Positions 56,068-64,000 of a stretch of 64,000 nucleotides of DNA are shown here, one piece after another. Source of the DNA: Kuschelorhynchus macadamiae (Eukaryota; Arthropoda; Insecta; Coleoptera; Curculionidae); the NCBI GenBank assembly GCA_030620095.1, contig JAUTXW010000356.1, positions 1,492,501-1,556,500 of the forward strand, given 5' to 3'. The translations under genes were made by a program, and so were the position numbers. Under the pieces are notes generated by a model, which worked only from the letters and a program-made list of their open reading frames with translations, had not been told where the DNA came from and did no database searches. Every line of letters begins with the position of its first letter. Position 1 is the first letter of the stretch.

Positions 56068-56070
<3 letters not shown>
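54791..56070. other. Intergenic with a possible tRNA-derived fragment
   Basis: Contains the A/B-box pair at 55356-55440. The overlapping frames 55246-55641 (-) and 55262-55447 (+) show no family match. Otherwise A/T-rich. Confidence 0.5.
55356..55440 (+). repeat. tRNA-like A and B boxes (SINE head or tRNA relic)
   Basis: A box TGGTGCAGCGG (55363-55373), B box GTTCGAATTTC (55407-55417) 33 bases on, and a T8 run at 55433-55440 that could stop Pol III. The acceptor and T stems do not pair, so it is not a functional tRNA. No repeat partner was found in the window. Confidence 0.35.

Positions 56071-56144
<74 letters not shown>
56071..56144. repeat. (AT)n microsatellite
   Basis: Uninterrupted AT run of about 74 bases. 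Confidence 0.95.
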
Positions 56145-58679
<2,535 letters not shown>

Positions 58680-59273
58680 ATATATTACTATTAGACGGGA
58701 GACTTTAAGAGGGCAACCTTTAGAAATAAATAAGTTATATAGTTGTATTGTTGTATATTAAGTGCACTACTTCCCTTGGTAGGGGGATTCAAACCTTTGA
58801 AAACGATTCTACTAATTTTTAAATGTTCTCACTAGTATAAGATGTACTTTTTGTGTAACTATCTACATCAAAAAGATGCATCCGAGAATGGAGTTAAAGA
58901 CCAGAGATATTTATTTATAACCATGATCAAACTAGTTATCCTTATTGCTTTTATGTAGTTTGAATATTTATTTTTAGATCACTCCTCATATATTTGTGGA
59001 TATTAAATTAAAGTAAATTAAATCAGATTTTCCGGTATATTTATAATTGTAATCCAGTAATAACACCTTATCGTTTAATATTATTCCGGGTTTAATACTG
59101 GAATGCACTGTTAATAGAAGGAATTTTTCGTAAAACCCATGTAAAACTGGCCTACATTTTTTGTTACGTTTGCGAGTTGAGCCCCAAAAGCCGGATTTAC
59201 ATTTAAAATTTTAAGTTTAGAACCAAATACTTGTAGACCTTAAAATAGAGTGTGTTTTGTAACTTGTTCGACC

Positions 59274-59454
59274 TTAAGCTTTACTCGAGTAAGAATATTT
59301 ATGATTATTTGATTCAATGAGCATGGAGGCGTCACTCATCATTCTGGCGTTACTTCTGACAAGGAAAAAGAGGTGACACTCTTCGTAGACTGTGAGCTGT
59401 ATACGAGTGCAGACTAGACCATGAAGAACCGTTGCTCGCTGGAGGTCTAACCAT
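59274..59454 (-). CDS. PEAK-like terminal exon
   Basis: Acceptor tatatag on the - strand. 181 nt: one base completing an Arg codon, then WLDLQRATVLHGLV through YEECHLFFLVRSNARMM to TAA (59276-59274). The opposite strand has a broken chance frame. Confidence 0.85.
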
Positions 59455-60897
59455 CTATATAGAAAAAAAAACTTTGAATTGTGTTATGACAAAACATACA
59501 GTATTCGCATTACATCTTAAGAAAAACGCATGTTCCATTTGAGGACAGGTCTGGTTTCACTAGTTTTATCAGTTTTAGAAACTGAATTACACAATAAAAG
59601 ATACATTATTTTTCTTAAGTAGAGTGCAGACAGTTACTGTAATTAGTAGATCTATGACATCAAATTATATACACTTTTAGGTATCTACAGATTATTATTT
59701 TCAAAAATGTTAATACGGTTTTTTAAAATTTGTCTCTTTTATGGTTTTCTAGTTAAGTGTGTACGCCATCTTACCTCGGATATCCGGTATATTTTCTAGC
59801 ATTATTGCCTTCTTAATAATCAATATATGGGACATTTAACATGTACTATTTTCTTGCCTAACACCCTATCTATCGGAGAGTTTTAGTTAAAATTTAGTTT
59901 GCTTTAATTAAATTGAATACATTTATTTTTTGCTGTTCAAAAGGAATTCAACGATATCGCCCTTCAATATTTCATCTCAAACTTTAACATAGTTTTTGGG
60001 TGACGAGCATATATTTCCTCCAATTATGATTATGCAAATCACCCCTAGAGCAATTATTACCGTGTGATATTTTTTGTTGTATATAATTTCTTAGCCCAAC
60101 CAAAGAAGCAACTTGCTAGGTTGATTATTATGAAGTGATTTGGGATATTTTTTTTAGTTGGATAACTCTGTAGATTATATGAGGTAAAAATAAGATTTAA
60201 ACGTAGTTTTTCCGTACAATATCGTGGTACTTCTCTATTTCTTTATGAGTTGCGCATTATTGGATAATATATTTTAAATTTTATAGCACAATTTCCCGCT
60301 TTTGGCACTAACAAAATGTTTTTTATGTACGTAAATTTGGTTGCACAAGGTTAAAAATTATCATTATTTTTATTCAGTTAGTTGAAGAGAATTTTCCATT
60401 AAATTTTGTTCTTTCATGAAAATGTGTGTTTTAAGGAACATTTATTATACAAGAGAAACGTAAAACTTCAAAGATAAAACATGCTATTTTGTACCAAACT
60501 CAAAATACATTGGGCGTTTTATAGGAAACAAGGTTTTTCCTATAACTGAAAAACACAGATTACACAACTAAATAACCAGCTATCCTATTAAAAAGTTTAA
60601 AATCTTTGTGTTTATGGATGTCCTAGTGATTAGCTTTTGACCTACCGTTGCAACGTAAGTTCTCTTTCTCTCACAGTACTTCCTAGCGACACATCTGAAG
60701 GCCCCCAGAGACTGAACTCTAATACTGCTTTTACCTGTGTTAGGGACACAGATCTTTCATTACTGAGCAAAGACTGTATAAGGGTTGTGGTTTTTGAGTT
60801 AGGTTGGAGGAGCGATATGGCCTTAGCAGCACACATACAGAGAGTACCATACTTTTCTTCTGGTGAAGTTAATGTTGTGAGTTCAGAAGGCAATGTC
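59274..60897 (-). CDS. C-terminal two exons of a PEAK1/PRAG1-like pseudokinase (partial gene)
   Basis: Two exons on the - strand, 60897-60646 and 59454-59274, join in frame (CG|A, phase 2) to give about 143 residues and a stop. What is seen: a Leu-rich helix (TLIQSLLSNERS), then VKAVLEFSLWGPSDV, then LQRWLDLQRATVLHGLV, and YEECHLFFLVRSNARMM near the end. This order matches the C-terminal helical dimerisation (SHED) region of PEAK1 and PRAG1, where a K-x-(I/V)LQ-x-LLWGP block precedes a WLD(I/M)KR helix. PEAK proteins are catalytically dead scaffolds that bind signalling adaptors through homo- or heterodimers. The kinase-like and N-terminal exons are not in view. The exon pair is secure; the family name is from motif memory. 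It converges on the THAP-STPR gene. Confidence 0.65.
59455..60645 (-). other. Intron between the two PEAK-like exons
   Basis: 1,191 bases, donor gtaggt, acceptor tatatag. A/T-rich, with no element recognised. Confidence 0.8.
60646..60897 (-). CDS. PEAK-like penultimate exon
   Basis: 252 nt between the acceptor ttatttacag and donor gtaggt on the - strand. One base completes a prior codon, then 83 codons from TLPSELTTLTSPEEKYG to ERELTLQ, then two bases of an Arg codon. It is open on both strands. The - strand is chosen because it has flanking splice sites and continues in frame into 59454-59274. Confidence 0.87.
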
Positions 60898-61309
60898 CTG
60901 TAAATAAATTGGAACTTAAAATCACAAAACTTAATTAAATTTTATTACATACATATCTTAATGGTGTGCGCAACAACCAGTAGACTTATCATTTGAAGCC
61001 AAGGTAAAAGGGCTCTGGTTATTACTTATATAAAAACTTTGCAAAACCTAGATATAGATGGAAGAAGAAGAATATATATTTAGACGTATTTCGGAGTGTA
61101 TAACATTCATTAGTAAAAAGTGGGACTGTCGTTAGAGAATTAAACAAGTTGTAGTTATTAGAAATCGCAAGTCAAATCGTGAGTTATTTTTCGTTTCGTA
61201 AATCCCTTGATAGCGATTCGACAAATCCCAGGATTTTCGGGATTAGATTCAAGGCTACAAAAAGGAAATTTCAATAATTATTCTGACAAGACCAGGACAA
61301 GAAGAGTGC
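60898..61309. other. Upstream intron of the PEAK-like gene, nothing recognised
   Basis: No preceding exon could be identified here or farther right. 61310-63340 is mobile-element debris, so the missing exons lie beyond 64000 or were lost. Confidence 0.5.
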
Positions 61310-61990
61310 TAAAGACTCGATTTTTACCCGTGTCAGGCAACATTAACTGTTTGGGAAATAACTGTAAATTTTCCTGAAGCACTCCTTTTTCTTGATAATG
61401 GCTCTGTGTTGCTCTACTGCCCTAAAGACAAAAAAAAGCAGTACTTGATAAATCCACCCTGAACTTTCAGGTCACCACATATCTGCCATTTATATGTATC
61501 ATAACTAATTCAATTTAGAATAAGTGACATACTTTCGTAAGTTTGCTTTGTGTCAACTTCATTTCAAGAGGAATACAGGGTTTTTTATTGTCATTGTGGA
61601 ACACAACTGCTTTTAATCTTATTTTAGAAAGACCTATAAATAAGCGCCATTTGTCCGGGTTATGCGCAAATCCTAATTTTTTCATAACACTATTTCGGTT
61701 AACACAAACACACATATTATCCTGGATAGTAAGAAACGAAGAGAGCTTCTGGTTCCTAAATATTGTAATTTTGGTTCCAGTGGCTAGTAAATTCCATTGT
61801 TGTAATTTTGAACCTAACAGTTCAGCATGCTCTTGGGACAAGTGGAGGTCCCAAACTAGATCAATTAATTCAGCCTGTTCGATTAAATGGGGTGCTTTTT
61901 CTTCACTTTCGGAAAACAAGAACCGTTCTTTTCTGATACATTATTGGGTTCTGCTTTATCATCATACATTTCTAAATCTTCCTCCCAATT
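61310..61990 (-). pseudogene. Decayed copy of an uncharacterised multicopy animal protein
   Basis: The open frame 61919-61515 contains VWDLHLSQEHAELLGSKLQ, FLTIQDNMCVC, KKLGFAHNPDKWRLFIGLSK and LKAVVFHNDNKKPCIPLEMK. I recall the 'NP.eWRLFIDSSK.SLKAVLLHNGN' block from a family that recurs in many copies in arthropod and cnidarian genomes and behaves like a mobile-element gene. Past a frameshift the sequence goes on with WQICGDLKV and RAVEQHRAIIKKKE. No function is known to me. Stops in the second half show decay. Confidence 0.6.
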
Positions 61991-62274
61991 TACCGAGGCC
62001 GCTGGAACCCGAATTTAATTTTTTTAAATTTCAGCAAACCTTACGTTTTAAAATAATGTGATTAAAATACTTAATTTTTGCTTAAAAAAATCATAACTCA
62101 AAAATCTTACGTGTCAAATTTAGCGATGAAAAATTAACAAAAAATTGCCTTTGACACTACTGCCGCAAAATGGCTGTAAACTAGTGAATTGTTATAAGCC
62201 TGTTCCAAGAGACCGGTACAAGTACCTGGGAAAACAGCTAAAAATTAATTAATATCAATAGACGGGAAAAGTTG

Positions 62275-62672
62275 AGCAGATGTCCTAAACTCTATGGTTT
62301 ACCAAAAATACACAAACTGTCGAAAAAGCTGGTTCATATGTAAAAAATTAGGAGCAAACGAGACATCCTTATTGAAAAAGACGATATCATAGCAAGCCTA
62401 GATGTCGAGTCGTTGTATCCTAGTATTTCCATCGACAAAGCATTGGACAGGATTGCTAGAAACAAGGATTTCCCGGTACATATAATATAACTTTCTGAGT
62501 ATTGCCTTATAACACTTATTTTTTATTTAACAGGCAAATGTATAAACAAGGGTCTCCAATGGGATGTTCACTATCACCAGTAGTCGCGAATTTAAGAAGA
62601 GAGAAGAAAGACAAAGAAGCTTTTGAGAAAGCAAGTTTGAAGCCTATGGATTCGTTATGTGGATGACATTTA
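62275..62672 (+). pseudogene. Penelope-like element reverse-transcriptase fragment
   Basis: CPKLYGLPKIHK (Penelope-type finger block), IIASLDVESLYPSISIDKAL (motif A), then, after a ~70-base interruption ending in a splice-like ttaacag, YKQGSPMGCSLSPVVANL (motif B) and, one frame over, LWIRYVDDIY (motif C, YVDD). Order and spacing are those of Penelope-like RTs. Truncated and frameshifted. Confidence 0.85.
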
Positions 62673-62984
62673 TTGAGGGTAGAGGAAAAAAAACAAACTT
62701 CTATTTTTAGATGTACTGGTCACTTCAAATACACCGTGTATAGAACGTTATCACATATCGACAGATATTTAAATGCAAGATTACACCATCACCTAGCACA
62801 CAATTCAAGCTGTGGTCAATAGCTTAATATCTGAATTCATGTAAATAATTCAAACAAAACGTGACAAAACGAATTTAATATAATAAGCAAAACTAACTAA
62901 ACAAGAATAAGATTTAGGCGTATACAGAAACAATTAGACATTAGCAGGGAATCCGGCAAGGGAAGTACAGGCTCACTGGAGCTC

Positions 62985-63340
62985 ATTGCTCATGCTCTTA
63001 AGGAGGCGCCGGTGTCAAAGACCCCACTTCTTTTTAGAATGGAAAGGAACGAGGGACCTTTTTAGGCCGAGCACGTCTTATAAGCTTGGGTTCCACATAG
63101 ATGTCACTAAACAAGGCAGTCTGATGTTTACTAGAGCGTTACATGGATAGACCAAATGCTCGGTAGTTTCGTCTACCTCGGTGCCAAAACTTGCAATATG
63201 GATCATTGCCGAGTCCAATCATATGCAAGTAATATTTTACTATCCAGTATCCAGATAGGACTAAAAGGTTCTGACTACTGAAACAATTATAAGCAGTTTA
63301 ACAATATGGTCAAAACATAATTGCTCAAAAAATCCCAGTA
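62985..63340 (-). pseudogene. LINE C-terminal fragment (RNase H tail and Cys/His knuckle)
   Basis: On the - strand: SGYWIVKYYLHMIGL, then NDPYCKFWHRG.. with ETTEHLVYPCNAL in the next frame, then MWNPSL. This matches the 'LTGH..L..HL..IGL..dp.CR.C...ETteHl...C..L' end of I/jockey-type LINEs with an RNase H domain. One expected Cys is Trp and there is a frameshift. Confidence 0.65.
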
Positions 63341-64000
63341 CAAAATCTTTGACAAAGACCAAAAATCGGGTCTACTAAACAATGTCTATTGTACTAGCAC
63401 TACAGTCTTAAAAGTATTGGGTCATTCTGAAAACTGAACTGAAAATTTTTAGACCTAGACCAGCTATAAAGTACAATGGAAAAAACAAAACTTCTCAACT
63501 TTCAAAACGCGCATTGATAGCACAAGTTTAGTTCTAGTGCAGTGAGCCCTGAAAGTTTTACTGCTGCACCTGGTTGGAGTAACAAGGACATGCCTTGTAC
63601 ATCGCTTCGAGTAAAAAGCTTGAAGGGATGTGAAAGCATTATTCATCCCAAAAACTGGAAGAATGGCACACAATTCCTACAGCTTATCAACCCATCAGCT
63701 CAGTCTTCTTCTTTCTCAAACAGATGGATATATTATATAAGCAATATTTAAGGGATATAATAGCAACTAACACCTCGCTGCATCCCAACATCATCTGCAG
63801 TTCCACTGATACCGTTCTTCTGGTTGCGTGTTGGATTTAGAAATCATTGGACAATAAGCGTAGTGCGTAAAAATCTGGACTTAACCTCTCACGTCTCGTT
63901 TCATAGGTAAGTCAAAATGTTATTGTTTTTAATTTCTATTATTTATTCTTTGAAAGTAGGGTTAATTACTTATTGTTATTTTATCGTTCTTTCGTAATAT
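63341..64000. other. Unassigned, possibly an upstream part of the same LINE
   Basis: 63450-63720 is less A/T-rich and has overlapping open frames on both strands (63464-63673 -, 63542-63751 +). Neither shows a motif I can name. On the - strand it sits where the RNase H body of the LINE fragment would be. The rest is A/T-rich. Confidence 0.35.

Noticed and set aside
59330..59460. + strand frame with VTLFVDCELY, reminiscent of a thrombospondin/laminin-G strand
   Set aside because: It is the complement of the PEAK-like terminal exon, contains stops and has no splice sites; the - strand reading is far better supported.
60637..60903. 88-codon + strand open frame
   Set aside because: Antisense shadow of the spliced exon 60897-60646 on the - strand; no motif or splice context on the + strand.
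63464..63751. Upstream exon of the PEAK-like gene
   Set aside because: Neither strand gives a kinase-like motif or a donor/acceptor pair in phase with 60897.

Overview
The window is AT-rich animal nuclear DNA with large introns and dense repeats. It looks like an insect, and the repertoire (interspersed long-TIR elements, jockey/CR1-type LINEs, P-element-like, Crypton-like and hAT-like remnants, interstitial TTAGG-type repeats) would suit a beetle-like genome. The species cannot be fixed from the sequence. Coding sequence is a few percent of the window and comes in short exons joined by GT-AG introns. Most long reading frames are decayed transposon genes or chance frames.

Three host genes are supported. 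(1) COX16 (+, 895-6762), a mitochondrial cytochrome c oxidase assembly factor, has two coding exons split by a 5.6 kb intron. (2) A nine-exon gene (+, 20923-49636) was assembled by matching splice phases. It encodes 496 residues: an N-terminal THAP (C2CH) zinc finger, then seven back-to-back 23-residue Arg/Glu-rich repeats of the STPR type plus a degenerate eighth, then a Ser-rich acidic tail. Two introns cut the repeat array at the same codon and phase, and exon 7 is exactly three repeats long (207 nt). (3) The last two coding exons of a gene on the - strand (59274-60897) end in a conserved C-terminus that I read as the dimerisation region of a PEAK1/PRAG1-like pseudokinase. The rest of that gene lies beyond the right edge or was not found. 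Genes 2 and 3 converge.

Layout: 1-894 is a less AT-rich 5' flank with a diverged direct repeat. 1-6.9 kb holds COX16, with a 267-bp hAT-type MITE in its intron. 6.9-20.6 kb is repeat-rich intergenic DNA with fold-back elements, a LINE lying inside a long inverted repeat, and a decayed Tc1/mariner-like transposase. 20.7-50.3 kb is the THAP-STPR gene. Its introns carry two LINE fragments and two hammerhead-like Penelope-type motifs (intron 1), a P-element/THAP9-type transposase remnant (intron 3), a fold-back element and another LINE (intron 6), and hAT-like and Crypton-like remnants (intron 7). 50.3-59.2 kb is repeats, including a piggyBac-type MITE with TTAA target sites. 59.3-60.9 kb is the pseudokinase 3' end. 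61.3-63.4 kb is a cluster of three unrelated mobile-element fragments.

The most notable object is the THAP-STPR protein: two DNA-binding modules in one chain, with an exon structure that records how the repeat array grew. No rRNA, CRISPR array or intact tRNA was seen.
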